This document shows, piece by piece, positions 21,546-31,564 of a DNA stretch of 64,000 nt. The DNA is from Euglena gracilis. Taxonomy: Eukaryota; Euglenida; Euglenophyceae; Euglenales. Position 1 is the first letter of the stretch. Every line of letters starts with the position of its first letter. A program made the translations under genes and the position numbers. A model generated the notes under the pieces. It was given only the letters and a program-made list of their open reading frames with translations, was not told where the DNA came from and ran no database searches. Location: NCBI GenBank assembly GCA_039621445.1, contig CP154955.1, positions 32,471,417 to 32,535,416 on the forward strand, given 5' to 3'.

Positions 21546-24500
21546 CTTAGACGGCCGGGAATGCACTTTTCATTTTGGTCTTTTTTTGCGCACCTGCGCA
21601 TTCTTTTTGACCAATTTTGTTGCCTTCACTTGACGGGGCGGCGCACCCGTCAGGTGAAACCCCTGGTACCAAAATGGGTACCACTACCTTCGATCCCTGG
21701 GTTTTTTCCGGGGCAAACCGATTTTTTTCGTTTTGAAAAATGACGGTTTAGCACCTCCGTCGACCGGGGGAAAACCCCCGACTGCCGAAGTAGGTGCGAA
21801 ACAAAACGCTGTTTCACGAGGACAAACCCTCGTCAGGTGAAGGCGTTGTACCTGTGGCTGTCCCCCTGTTTTGTGGTGCCGAGTGAATGCGCAGGTGCGC
21901 ATTCACTCCCCTCCCCGTCCCGTCCTTTTCCTGAAGTTTTTGACGGTTATTGTGGCTCCCGGGGGTGGTTGTGGGAAGGGGGCACTGTGGTCTCCACAGT
22001 TAGAGTGGAGGGGAGGTTCTGTGCCCTGTGCTGGAAGCAGGGCAGTAGGGGGCGATGGTGAATGTTTGTTGTGTGCGTGTACTCTGCATTCAGAGAGTGG
22101 CGGGGTGGGTGTGTTTAAATCCACACGAGGTGTGTGTGGGGGAGGGCTCGTCACCCTCCTCGGGCTGCCTGCTGTTTGCATTCCACGCGGTGCACTGCAC
22201 CCCTCCTTGACACACGCAGGCGCAGCATCCCTCCAGTGGCGCACGCCGTCCGCTCCGCATGTGCCTTCTCATAGGCACCACGGCACATCACCATGTGGGA
22301 CCACCTGTGTTTGGGTCTGACGTTTTGGATGGGGTGCTGGGTGTGGAAGGGGGGGCTTGCACTCTTTTCCTGTGTGTCATTGGTTTTGAAAGGTACGGGG
22401 CGGAGCCCCACTTCAACCCTTTCTGCCGCAGACTACACCCTCCAGAACAGCTTTCACAAACGATACAAAATTGCTCCTCTCCGAGGTTGCATGAGGCACA
22501 AGAACGCGCACGTGCGCACTCTTGAGGCCATTCCTTCGCTGGCTGGCTGTGATTCTATCTGCAGGAGAGGAGGGGAGCAGTGCTGGGCAACCACAAGCGT
22601 GCGCACCTGCGCATTTCGTGAGGGGGGGGGTGCGCCGGTGCGCATTCTCTGTGTTGTGGGGAGCTGTGTCTCACACTCCTGAACCCAGTGCCAGCACAGC
22701 ATTCTGGCAGGGCAACCCTCATGGTGCACTGCTGGCCTGCATTGTTGACGACTTCAGAGGCGTCTCATTGCACAGGTGGATGACGCCAGAGCAGGGTGTA
22801 CGTCTCCCTGGCTGTGCCTCCACCTTGTGTGCTGAGTTGTTGGGCATCGCCCTGTGTGGCAACCTCCTACCAGGGTGCTTTAAGGGGAGACACAAGAAAG
22901 GAATGCGCATGTTCGCATTCACCCCGATGTTGCCATGTTTGACTGCAGCCATTGCGGATGGGGTGTGTGGCGAAGGTGTGTGCATATGTGCTTTCCTTCG
23001 TCTTCACAGCGGCCAGGGGATGTGTAGTTTGCAGTGCTGGAGCGTCGACTCCGAGTACATGATAAAAAAGGGTTCTGTGTGGTGGGTGACGTTTGTTGCC
23101 AACAAGGCCACAGGTGGTGGTCCTCCCCTGCTGTGTTTCGCTCCAGGGCTGCCTCGTCCTCGGACACCATTCGATCCTCGCAGGGAGGTCTACACCTCAG
23201 CCGTGTGGTTTCAAACCGAGGTCAGGCGGGGGGGGTTGGCGTGGGTGGTGGCATGCCCACCTGGGAGTGCAAATATTCGGCGGTGTGGCTGTAATTTAAA
23301 GAAAGGCACAGGACGCTTTTTTGCGCATGTGCGCATTCACCGTCTTTTTACTCATGGCATGAAGACTGCTGACTGCAGTTGGGAATGAGGGTGCCGTCAC
23401 TGAGGAATTTCCTCAGGCACTGATGTTCCTTTCTCATCCGTTTTCCCTTGGTATGACACAGTGGAATGCACAGAAAAAGCAGAAAGAAAAAAATTACTGG
23501 TTTATCGGCAAGTTTTTGTTGTGATGTGCTTGTGCCTGTCTCACGATCTCAAGGGCCTGGATAAATTTTGTTCAAGGACTGACCAATGGTGTGCGCTTCT
23601 TTGAAGCATTGCGAAATAATTCCGTGTTTACAGGCCATTTTTGGAATGACGCCGAAGGTGGTGACAGGCGTGTTTCGCTCTCGAGGTGCCAACCCCGTGA
23701 GCACTGTGTGTAGAACCAGACACAACCCCCTGCGTTGACCCTATTTGTGGGGCACAGTGCTCCTTGCACCGTGCACCGCAGCCCAACGTAAGGTTGTTCA
23801 GGGCGACCATTGGCTGTGCGCTGCCATGCACGCTCTGGGTCGTGGGGTCGGACAACGCTGGCATCAATCAGCCCATCACCTCCGCCGGGTGGGGGACGGT
23901 TTCACGTCCGTCGTGACGTGCTACACATGTTCATGAGAGCAGCGTAGATTGGGCTGGGCACTGGACTGCAGCGGGTGAAGTCGAATGTGCAGGTGCGCAT
24001 TCGACTTTTGTTCGGTGACTTGACCTGCAGGGGGGCAGTTCCCCTGTCAGTGAATGACATGTATTCGTGCCTTGACACCTGCTGTCGCTGAGCCCAGGGT
24101 TTTCCACGCCGTTGCAGGTGTCGTGTTCCAGGGTGTGGTCTGATACAGCGACATTGTTGCCCAGGGTGATTCTCTTGGTTCAACTGCCCCCCACACGCCC
24201 ATGTTCTGCAAGCCCGGAACCACATCACAGCGTGCACAGCTCGGACTCCAGGCAGGCAAACAACAGGCCATACCCAGTGTGTCCTTCAACATCAATGCGC
24301 GTGTGGGCATTCCCCCTTCAAACAGCCTGTGTCCATTCCAAAAAATGCGCACCGGCGCATTCTTTTGGGTTTCCAAAAATGCGCAGGTGCGCATTCTTGT
24401 GCGCATTCGGTGCAGGTGCGCATTCGGCCTTGGCACTCAGTGACACCCCTATTGTTTTGACCTTGGCTGTGTCTCTGTGGCTGCAAGGAGTTCCTTCCCA

Positions 24501-24898
24501 TGCTCATCCCAGGTTCGCCAGGCCCTGCTCCCGGAAGCCATCAGCTCACATCTGTGAACACAAGGTCGCACACCCAGGTCCAGGTTGGCCTGCGTCGTCC
24601 ATGTTCCGCATGCCGTGTGAGTGTGCCGAGTGTGTGACCAGCACCACAGTCGTCGTGAAACGGCCGTAAACAGCATGCTACCTTGTTGAACCAGTAAACA
24701 AGGGGTGGTCCCTGTGGTCGTGCAATATCCAAACAAATATCCATTTTTGTGGTTTTTGCACCCACTCTGGAAGAGGCATCAAACCATGCAGAATGGGCAC
24801 CTGTGCACTCCGCTTCCAAAATGCGCGGATGCGCATTTTCACTAAAACTGTCAGAATTTTGTGACGCAACAAGAAAAGTTCATTCCCGGCCGTCTAAG
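21546..24898 (+). mobile_element. CTTAG-end TIR element X, 3.35 kb, inserted in array unit 3
   Basis: The left end is CTTAGACGGCCGGGAATG and the right end is its exact reverse complement CATTCCCGGCCGTCTAAG. The TIR extends to 26 bp with one mismatch. ACGGT flanks both sides (21541-21545 and 24899-24903). The sister units show the unoccupied site GGCACGGTGTTGC at 19160 and 26206, proving the insertion and the 5-bp duplication. Inside are about 14 palindromes of the form GAATGCGCA-NN-TGCGCATTC. A 288-codon open frame (22522-23388, plus) has no recognised domain and contains several of the palindromes, so a transposase cannot be claimed. Confidence 0.93.
21883..21906. repeat. Perfect palindrome of element X (example)
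   Basis: The arms GTGAATGCGCA and TGCGCATTCAC are separated by GG. Other copies are near 21587, 22503, 22598, 22631, 22901, 23321, 23978, 24294, 24344, 24378, 24399, 24791 and 24818. Stems beyond the shared core differ from copy to copy but often still pair: AAGTCGAATG with CATTCGACTT at 23978-24009, and AAAATGCGC with GCGCATTTT at 24818-24839. Confidence 0.85.
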
Positions 24899-25197
24899 AC
24901 GGTGTTGCATTTCTGTAGTTTGCATTCCGTACAACGTCGGAGAAGTGGTGAGTGTTTTCATTCAGCCAGTTTGCCGCGCCAGTGCACGCGTTTGGGAGTG
25001 CTTTTGCTCGTTCGCAGTGGCTCCATGCAGTTTTTGGTCAGATCATCAAAACAGTCATATTCCTTGTTCTTGACCCGATTTATTTCCCGATTTCCCCCTC
25101 TGGCCGATTATCTTTGTTGGTGCCCAATTGTGTTCATTTTTCTGAAGTTGCATTTTGAGGGAGACGGGCGAACGGCAAACGGCGGCCCGCGGGGGAG

Positions 25198-25254
25198 GCG
25201 GTGGCGGCAGCGGCGGCAGAGCAGGCGGAGGCGGAGCGGCAGCGGCTAGAGCAG
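25198..25254 (+). CDS. Exon beta-3: short coiled coil, GC donor
   Basis: Nineteen codons, AVAAAAAEQAEAERQRLEQ, identical in protein to beta-1 and ending GAGCAG/GCTGAA. It lies 300 bases after the right end of element X. Confidence 0.6.
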
Positions 25255-25479
25255 GCTGAATTTTAGTTGGGTGCCGACCCCACCCATACAATCACCGACT
25301 GACTGGTTTTTCCCTGAACCCCCGGGCCGACGTCAAAAAACCACTGAAGTGACCCGGCGCCAAAGGCGCCGAAAAATTTTTTCTGGCCCTCTTTTTGTGT
25401 TTTTTGGTCGAATTTCCTTTGAATTCCACTGTGGGAGCAGGCTGAATTTTAGTTGGGTGCCGACCCCACCCATACAATC

Positions 25480-25770
25480 ATTTAGTCACTGGCCGACCCC
25501 TCCCCCGAGGGGGTGACTGGTTTTTTCATCTGGTTTTTGGCCCGGTCGGCAAAAAACCACTGAAGTGACCCGGCACCGAAGGCACTAGAAAAATTTTTGG
25601 CCTTCTTTTTAGGTTTTTTGGTCAAATTTCCTTTGAATTCCAGAGTGGCCGACCCCCCCCCCCCCGGGGGTAGTGACTGACTGGTTTCCCCCAAAACAGT
25701 GACTGAGTGGTTTTTTTAAAAAGTGGAGTAAACCCCCCCCGGGGTGGGGAAAAAAATTGTATGACCGCAC
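25480..25770 (+). repeat. Intronic GTGACTGACTGG / GGCGCC-hairpin repeat
   Basis: Same order of parts as 19745-20045. The hairpin is partly decayed (GGCACCGAAGGCAC). Confidence 0.7.
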
Positions 25771-25967
25771 CCCAAAAGGGGGTGCCTGCCTGGGCAGGCA
25801 CTCCAAGGCACTCCAAATCCGACCCCCCCCGTCGGGGTAGTGCCTGCCTGGGCAGGTACTCAAGGGCACTCTGGACCCCTCCTTCGCCCCGGTCTTAAGA
25901 AAACCCCTGGTGCGGGTGCGTCGGGGGACCCCCCCCCCGGGACTTTCAAAAAATGCCTGGCCGGGAG

Positions 25968-26108
25968 GCGGAAGAGCGGCAGCGACGTGAGGCGGAGCGG
26001 CAGCGGAGGGAAGTGGAGGAGTGGCAACTGCGGGAGGCGGAGGCGAGGAAGTGGAGGGAGGAGGAGCGAAAGCGGCGCGAGAAAAAGGAGCAGAAGCGGC
26101 GGAGGCGG
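25968..26108 (+). CDS. Exon alpha-4: Arg/Glu coiled coil
   Basis: Forty-seven codons in phase 0, AEERQRREAERQRREVEEWQ then LREAEARKWREEERKRREKK. Closest to alpha-2. 3' end unresolved, as in alpha-1. The intact GGCACGGTGTTGC segment at 26206 in its intron is the empty counterpart of the element X insertion site. Confidence 0.65.
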
Positions 26109-26505
26109 ACCCCCTTTTGCAGCGAGTTGGCATGGGCTTCTCAACAGCTACGTGGGCTCACTGAATGTGTTGTTGTACCCCCCCAAATAAGACAGTGCAT
26201 CGTTGGCACGGTGTTGCATTTCTGTAGTTTGCATTCCGTACAACGTCGGAAAAGTGGTGAGTGTTTTCATTCAGCCAGTTTGGCGCACCAGTGCACGCGT
26301 TTGGGAGTGCTTTGCTCGTTCGCAGTGGCTCCATGCAGTTTTTGGTCAGATCATCAAAACAGTCATATTCCTTGTCCTTGACCCAATTTGTTTCCCGACT
26401 TCCCCCTCTGGCCGATTATCTTTGTTGGTTCCCAATTGTGTTCATTTTTCTGAAGTTGCATTTTGAGGGAGACGGGCGAACGGCAAACGGCGGCCCGCGG
26501 GGGAG

Positions 26506-26562
26506 GCGGTGGCGGCAGCGGCGGCAGAGCAGGCAGAGGCGGAGTGGCAGCAGCGGGAGCAG
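26506..26562 (+). CDS. Exon beta-4: short coiled coil, GC donor
   Basis: Nineteen codons, AVAAAAAEQAEAEWQQREQ, ending CGGGAGCAG/GCTGAA. Phase 0 on both sides. Confidence 0.6.
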
Positions 26563-26994
26563 GCTGAATTTTAGTTGGGTGCCGACCCCACCCATACAAT
26601 CACCGACTGACTGGTTTTTCCCTGAACCCCCGGGCCGACGTCAAAAAACCACTGAAGTGACCCGGCGCCGAAGGCGCCGAAAAAATTTTTCTGGCCCTCT
26701 TTTTGTGTTTTTTGGTCGAATTTCCTTTGAATTCCACTGTGTACCCAATCCCCCCGGGGGGTGGGGTAGTGACTGACTGGTTTTTTAAAAGTGGAGTCAC
26801 CCCCCCTCCCCTCCGGGGTCGGTAAAAAAATGTATGACCACACCCCAGAAGGGGGTGCCTGCCTATCAGGCACTCCAAGGCACCCCAAATCCGACCCCCC
26901 CCCCGGGCGGGGTAGTGCCTGCCTGGGCAGGTACTCAAGGGCACTCTGGACCCCCCTTTCCCCCGGGGTTGGTAAAAAACGGCCTGGGTGGGAG

Positions 26995-27135
26995 GCGGAG
27001 GAGCGGGCGTGGTGGCAGGGGGAGGTCCAGCGCTCGGAGGAGGAGGCGCGCCGCCGGGAGGAGGAGGGCTGCCTCGACGAGATCGCGGAGCTGCGGCGAC
27101 GGAAGGAGGAGGAGCTGCTGCGGCTGGAGGCGGAG
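26995..27135 (+). CDS. Exon alpha-5: diverged coiled-coil copy
   Basis: Acceptor CTGGGTGGGAG, matching the alpha acceptors. 47 codons: AEERAWWQGEVQRSEEEARR, REEEGCLDEIAELRRRKEEE, LLRLEAE. Possible GC donor at GCGGAG/GCCACG. It lies in the same spacer context as alpha-1 to alpha-4 but is strongly diverged, so it may be the older member of the array. Heptad-like Leu spacing is clear at its end. Confidence 0.7.
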
Positions 27136-27420
27136 GCCACGCGCCGGGGGGGGGGGGGGTCGCGCGCGACGCATGCACCGCCGCTGTTCCAGTCCTGGCT
27201 TCCCATCGCCGTGCCATTGGAATACTTTTTGCATGCTGGCTCATGTTGGTTTGTGTGTTTTTGAACTGATTTTGCACTCGTCTTCCACAACCGCCTCGTT
27301 CATGTGTCCCCTCCCAACGCAGTTCGCGTGGTGTATGGCAGCGCTCTGCGTCGTCGTCCCTCCTCCCCCCACCTCCACTCCCCGGCCCCGCGCGTGTGGG
27401 CAATGCAACGGCGGTGCCAG

Positions 27421-27515
27421 GAGAGGGAGCAGGAGGAGGCCCAGGCGCGGTGGGAGGAAGAGGAGCGGGTGCGGCTGAAGGAGGCGGAGCGGCAACGGCA
27501 GCAGCGGCCAGGGCC
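27421..27515 (+). CDS. Exon: coiled coil
   Basis: Acceptor ACGGCGGTGCCAG. Encodes EREQEEAQARWEEEERVRLK and EAERQRQQRPG. The end is set by the GTACGGGAA intron start shared with 62616. This leaves phase 2, which does not fit the phase 0 start at 27880, so an upstream non-GT donor is possible. Confidence 0.65.
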
Positions 27516-27879
27516 GTACGGGAATCCCTGAGACCCTATGGGTATTGGGCCCCCTCCCCCCGTGTCGGGGCCACCAGGAGCACAGGCGGATTATCACCAT
27601 GATCCCGGCCCCATTCCCGGATTTTTTTTCCAGTTGCGAGCGACTAGATTTCTAGTTTCCGAATCACCTCCGTTTGACCCCCAACTCCCCGCCAGGCCTG
27701 AGTCATTCAGCCACAAAGGGGTCCAAACTGGGTAGGATTGCCCCCCCCCCTGTATTTCCAGGGGCGCCAATTTCAGGTCTTATATATATTTTCCCTCCGG
27801 CTTCTCGGCTGCTGAAGGAATCTTTCCTTTGCACGGTGCTGCGGTGGGTGGACCCTCCCCCCCAGGCCTTCCCGTCCAG
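27516..27879 (+). repeat. Introner-like intron, copy 1
   Basis: It begins GTACGGGAATCCCTGAGACC and ends GGCCTTCCCGTCCAG before CCCTGG. The intron at 62616-62895 begins and ends with nearly the same sequences. Within it, 27585-27760 is also homologous to 50985-51180. Confidence 0.6.
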
Positions 27880-27993
27880 CCCTGGCGGCGGGAGGCAGAG
27901 CTGCGGCGCCTGGAGGAGGACGTGCAGCGGCAGGCGGAGGAGGCCCGGCGGAAGGAGGCCGCCCACCTCGCCGCCCTGAGGCAGGCCGCGGAG
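27880..27993 (+). CDS. Exon: coiled coil
   Basis: Acceptor CTTCCCGTCCAG, donor GCGGAG/GTCTGC, 38 codons in phase 0. Encodes PWRREAELRRLEEDVQRQAE and EARRKEAAHLAALRQAAE. Heptad-like Leu spacing. Confidence 0.75.
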
Positions 27994-28184
27994 GTCTGCG
28001 GGGGTCAGGAACGGTGGAATGGACAGGGTTGGGCGAGGCACACGTGGCAGCACACCCCTGCAGCAAGCACGTTCGGTGTGTTCCGAGGGGAGTGAAAGCA
28101 GACCCTGAGCTAATCGGTAACGCCTATGCGTCCACGCATGCATACACACATGGCATGGCTGCTTTGCTTTTTTTTTTTGTGCAG

Positions 28185-28307
28185 AAGGAGGCACTGGCCA
28201 AGCAGGAGGCGTTGGAGGAGGAGCAGAGGCGGAGGGAAGAGGAGCAGCGGCGCAGGGCGGAGGAGTTGGCAGCACGTGAGCAGCAGCTTGCCCGAAGGCA
28301 GCAAGAG
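28185..28307 (+). CDS. Exon: coiled coil
   Basis: Acceptor TTTTTTTTTGTGCAG, donor CAAGAG/GTTCGA, 41 codons in phase 0. Encodes KEALAKQEALEEEQRRREEE and QRRRAEELAAREQQLARRQQ plus E. Strong splice sites at both ends. Confidence 0.85.
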
Positions 28308-28436
28308 GTTCGAAGTGCATCGTGCACATACCCAACTGTACAAGCATGTGTTTCAGTATATGCAAGTGTATCAGTATGAGTATGAGCATGAGCATGAGTG
28401 TGAGTTTGAGTATGAGTATGAGTTTGTGCATGTTAT

Positions 28437-28530
28437 GTGCGTGTGTGTGTGTGTGTGTTTGTATGCGAGATGTGTGTGCAATGTGTGTGTATGTGTGTAT
28501 GTGTGATGTGTGTGTGTATGTTTGTAATGT
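28437..28530 (+). repeat. TG-rich microsatellite
   Basis: Imperfect (TG)n with TATG and TTTG interruptions. It produces spurious Cys/Val open frames. Confidence 0.85.
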
Positions 28531-28664
28531 ATGTGCATTCCGCATATGTGTATGTGCACGTGTGTTTATGTGGATGTACATGTGCATTCACCGGTTCCAC
28601 AGGGTTTGTTAATATTTTGTTGTGTATCTTTGCATCATTGTGCAAATATAGAACAAAAGACATA

Positions 28665-29042
28665 GGGGATGCCCACCCCGCAGTGCCGGCACTGCGTGGC
28701 ACTGCGTGTGGCACTGCGTGTGGCACTGCGGGCTGTTTAACTCGCATGCAAGCATCTTCAATGACCTAGCGCTATGTAGGCATTTTTATGGTCATTGTTC
28801 AACATTTCTAGCCAGATGTGGTCAAACAAATTGGCCCAAAAAGGCAAAAAGTTGCACAAAACAACCAGAATTGCTTTTGATAGTCCGAAAATTCCAATGA
28901 TGCAATAAATTAGGGTTTAACGGCCCGCAGTGCCACGCAGTGCACGTAGTCCCACGCAGTGCCACGCAGTGCCACACGCAGTGCCACACGCAGTGCCACA
29001 CGCAGTGCCACGCAGTGCCGGCACTGCGGGGTGGGCATCCCC
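28665..29042. mobile_element. Fold-back MITE with TIRs made of a 10-bp tandem motif
   Basis: Both ends read GGGGATGCCCACCCCGCAGT inward, then GCCGGCACTGCGTGGCACTG and further GTGTGGCACTGC repeats. The match is perfect for about 65 bases, and the right arm has extra repeat copies. ATA flanks both sides (28662-28664 and 29043-29045), a likely 3-bp target duplication. The interior of about 180 bases is AT-rich and codes for nothing obvious. A 3-bp duplication and GGG ends suggest a Tourist/Harbinger-like MITE, but ATA is not the usual TWA target, so this is tentative. Confidence 0.85.
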
Positions 29043-29268
29043 ATAGAATTTGATCCTTGTACAAAATTTGATGGACATTTGACGTTATAATTTGATGGCC
29101 ATTTGCATAAGGAGCAAAATACCATACACTGAACTATACACAACTATACACTAAATTATACACACTTGAATGTGACTCCATCTTTTCTGAGTAGCTTTTT
29201 TCAATGACACTTCTTTTTCTTCCACGATGCCTGGTTTCACCTTTGCTCTCTGTGATCCTTCTAATCCT

Positions 29269-31358
29269 CTTAGGCGGCCTAACTCGCACTCGCATTTAAG
29301 CTTTTTATTTTTGTGTTGCACACCTGCACAATTTTTTTTGCTTTTTCTGAAACCAGGCTTTGAAACCTACCTTTTCGACCCTTTGGTTCCGCGGGAACAT
29401 TTTGTTCAGGGTCCTGCATCATTTGCAGACGTTGGGACCCAGGGAACAAGCCCAATTTTGGTGTCTTTCAGCCTGTGCACTTTGTTTGGAAAAAACGTTC
29501 AAAACCCCAGGTTTCAAGTCCGGGAGACATGAATTTTTCCAAAAAAGGGCCGAAACCTCATTGTGAATCCGTGCCAGAGAGTTGTGATCCCTGGGGGCGT
29601 GGAGCGGAAGGAGCAGTGTTGTGGGGAACCAAATATGTGGAGGGGTTGGGGGGGGATTGAGGGCAAGCCCAGGGTCTTGTCTGCACGCCTAGTAAGCAAC
29701 TCCAGCCCCCACGCTGCCCAACATTGGCCGTGCAGGGTTGGCTTCAGACACAGGCTTCCGTCACTCATTGTGCATATGCACAACAATTATCCATTGCGCG
29801 CATGTGCAATGGATAATTGTAGCACATGTGCGCAATGTCCTTTCAAAAAGCAGATGTAAATAGCACGTGCGTGCTGTGGGAGAAGGTGGTGGATTGAGGA
29901 AAATGATGAGGGGGTTTTGAGCACCGCTGTGCCCAGAAGCTGGGCTGGTGATGTTCAATTTAGGCATGGGCCGTCCCAATCAGATGAATTAATGGACGGC
30001 AAACTGTGAAGGCACAGTGACTCTGCACTCAGTGCTGCGAGTTGGGTTTTTGGGGTTGATGACAAGATGATCTGCTTTGGCCAAATTGTGTCCTCCACCT
30101 GCTTGGTGTGATGTGGCTGTCTGGTGGGTTGCAAACCCAAAAAAAAGGTGGGCCAGTATGTCCACCTTTCTCCGCTGTTGTTGATGGACCTTTTCGATTT
30201 CTCAATCAATTTGAATACACTTTGCTCTTCCCCAAGTGTTATTCAAATTCTTGGTGAGAGAATGGGGGTGACAAGCTTTTTTAATACATTTTTTGGGGGT
30301 GCCCAGAAGTGTTTCCTCAGTATTGATTCCAAGAAGGGTTTTTGTGTTACCCGTTCTTCAAACCCAATTTTGCCGAGGTTCAAAAGATGGCGGAAAAAGT
30401 CGTGCCCCTCAGACATGCCGAACTGTGAAGCAAGTGGGAGGAACCTCCAGCAATGGCATTGGGCTCAGAACACATGGGACAAGGAACGTCGGCTTGAAAG
30501 AAGATGGTGGTTGCAGTCCCCCACCAGGAGGGTGGTATCCTGTTCCATTCCCTCCACCTCAGCTCTGTCGGCTCTAGTGTTGAGATGCTTCCAGGACAGT
30601 GACATAAATCAGAAGATAAAAATTGGTAACCATTGTGCGTCTGCGCAATTGGCGCACTAATGTGGAATGACACTTCAAGGTTCCATTGCGCAAATGTCCA
30701 ATGGACATACAAATATCGAATTCTAAAGTAGCGTCGCTGTTGTGCAGATGTGCAATGTTTACTCACGTTCAATACAATACCCAGAGAAGGCTTCCATCCA
30801 CCTGTCCTGCACTGTGCTCCATTCCCCCTGGTGTTCAATCTCCACCGCAGCCGCCCTATCCCTGCGTCGTGAGATGAGTTTCAAGCAGTTATATTGCGCA
30901 TCTGTGCAACAGCCATGCCATGTTAGAACTTCAAATTGTATGTCCATTGTGCAGGTGTACAATGGAGCTCTTCCATTTTTATTTATTCAAGTGTGCCCAT
31001 TTCGCAGATGCGCAATGAAAGCAGTTTGACATATGAGTTGTGTAGTTATTGAACCAGTACGCAATGATCACCCACATTTAGACGTGCAATTATGCTTAGT
31101 TTTTTTGTAATGAAAAATTTAGTTGCGTCATTGTGCAACTGCGCAATGGAGTCCCCAGAGCTTTGGGTTCCTGCACGCTTAGCCACACCGTAGATTTCCA
31201 AGTCGCTCCTACACTGAAGCCTGGCGTCCAGGATAATTTGAATTGGTCTGTCCCGGCACCCCCAGGGCCTGGGCACGAAAGGAATGCAGATGGGATATTG
31301 CGCATTGGTGCAGTTTCCCAGTTATTTTTTAAGCTAAGTGCGGGTTAGACTGATTTCG
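29269..31358 (+). mobile_element. Probable CTTAG-end element H, 2.1 kb
   Basis: The left end, CTTAGGCGGCCTAACTCGCA followed by TTTAAGCTTTTT, resembles element A. The right end reverse-complemented contains CTAACCCGCACTTAGCTTAA, matching the inner part of the left TIR. The outer 10 bases on the right are diverged. Flanks ATCCT and ATCTT would be a 5-bp duplication with one mismatch. About ten palindromes of its own type, CATTGNGCA-NN-TGNNCAATG, lie inside (29766-31316). No transposase recognised. Confidence 0.6.
29782..29820. repeat. Long palindrome of element H
   Basis: The arms ACAATTATCCATTGC and GCAATGGATAATTGT pair perfectly across a GCGCATGT centre. Related shorter palindromes are at 29766, 29822, 30631, 30682, 30739, 30893, 30943, 30999, 31128 and 31289. 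Confidence 0.85.
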
Positions 31359-31499
31359 ATCTTTTCTTCGGTTATTTTTTTGAATTTTTCCAGTGTGCAT
31401 TTTGAAGGGCGAAGCCTCGTTAAGGCTATTTTGGGAGTCCCATCGACTGCCTGTTTGTGCGCATGGCCTTCGATGCGTGCATGGTCTCCGGCGCCGCAG

Positions 31500-31564
31500 G
31501 AGCAAGAGTGGTTGGCGGCGGAGCGGGCCAAGCTTGAGGCCCAGCTGAAGGGCCTACTGGCCCG
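31500..31564 (+). CDS. Exon: end of the coiled coil
   Basis: Acceptor CGGCGCCGCAG, donor GGCCCG/GTGTGC. Phase 0 to 2. Encodes EQEWLAAERAKLEAQLKGLL plus A and 2 bases. Leu spacing continues the coiled coil. Confidence 0.75.

Larger units (their letters stand above)
18730..27135 (+). repeat. Tandem array of duplicated exon-pair units (alpha plus beta)
   Basis: A unit of about 1.0-1.3 kb contains a 141-base charged exon (alpha), a conserved intron segment, a 57-base exon (beta) and a spacer with GTGCCTGCC-GGCAGGCAC hairpins. It occurs at alpha starts 18924, 20243, 21333 and 25968, with a diverged unit at 26995. Start-to-start distances are 1319, 1090, 4635 and 1027 bases. The third unit is longer because a 3353-bp mobile element is inserted in it. 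Spacers also carry an extra internal 190-bp duplication in units 1 and 3 (second GAGCAGGCTGAATTTTAG at 19699 and 25434). The result is a coiled coil enlarged by exon duplication. Confidence 0.85.

Noticed and set aside
22522-23388. 288-codon plus-strand open frame inside element X
   Set aside because: No catalytic motif or domain is recognisable. It contains several of the palindromes and may be open by composition. Left as an open question, not called as a gene.
21587-24840. Regularly repeated palindromes resembling a CRISPR array
   Set aside because: Spacing is irregular, stems vary, and the context is a spliced eukaryotic gene, so a CRISPR array is excluded.
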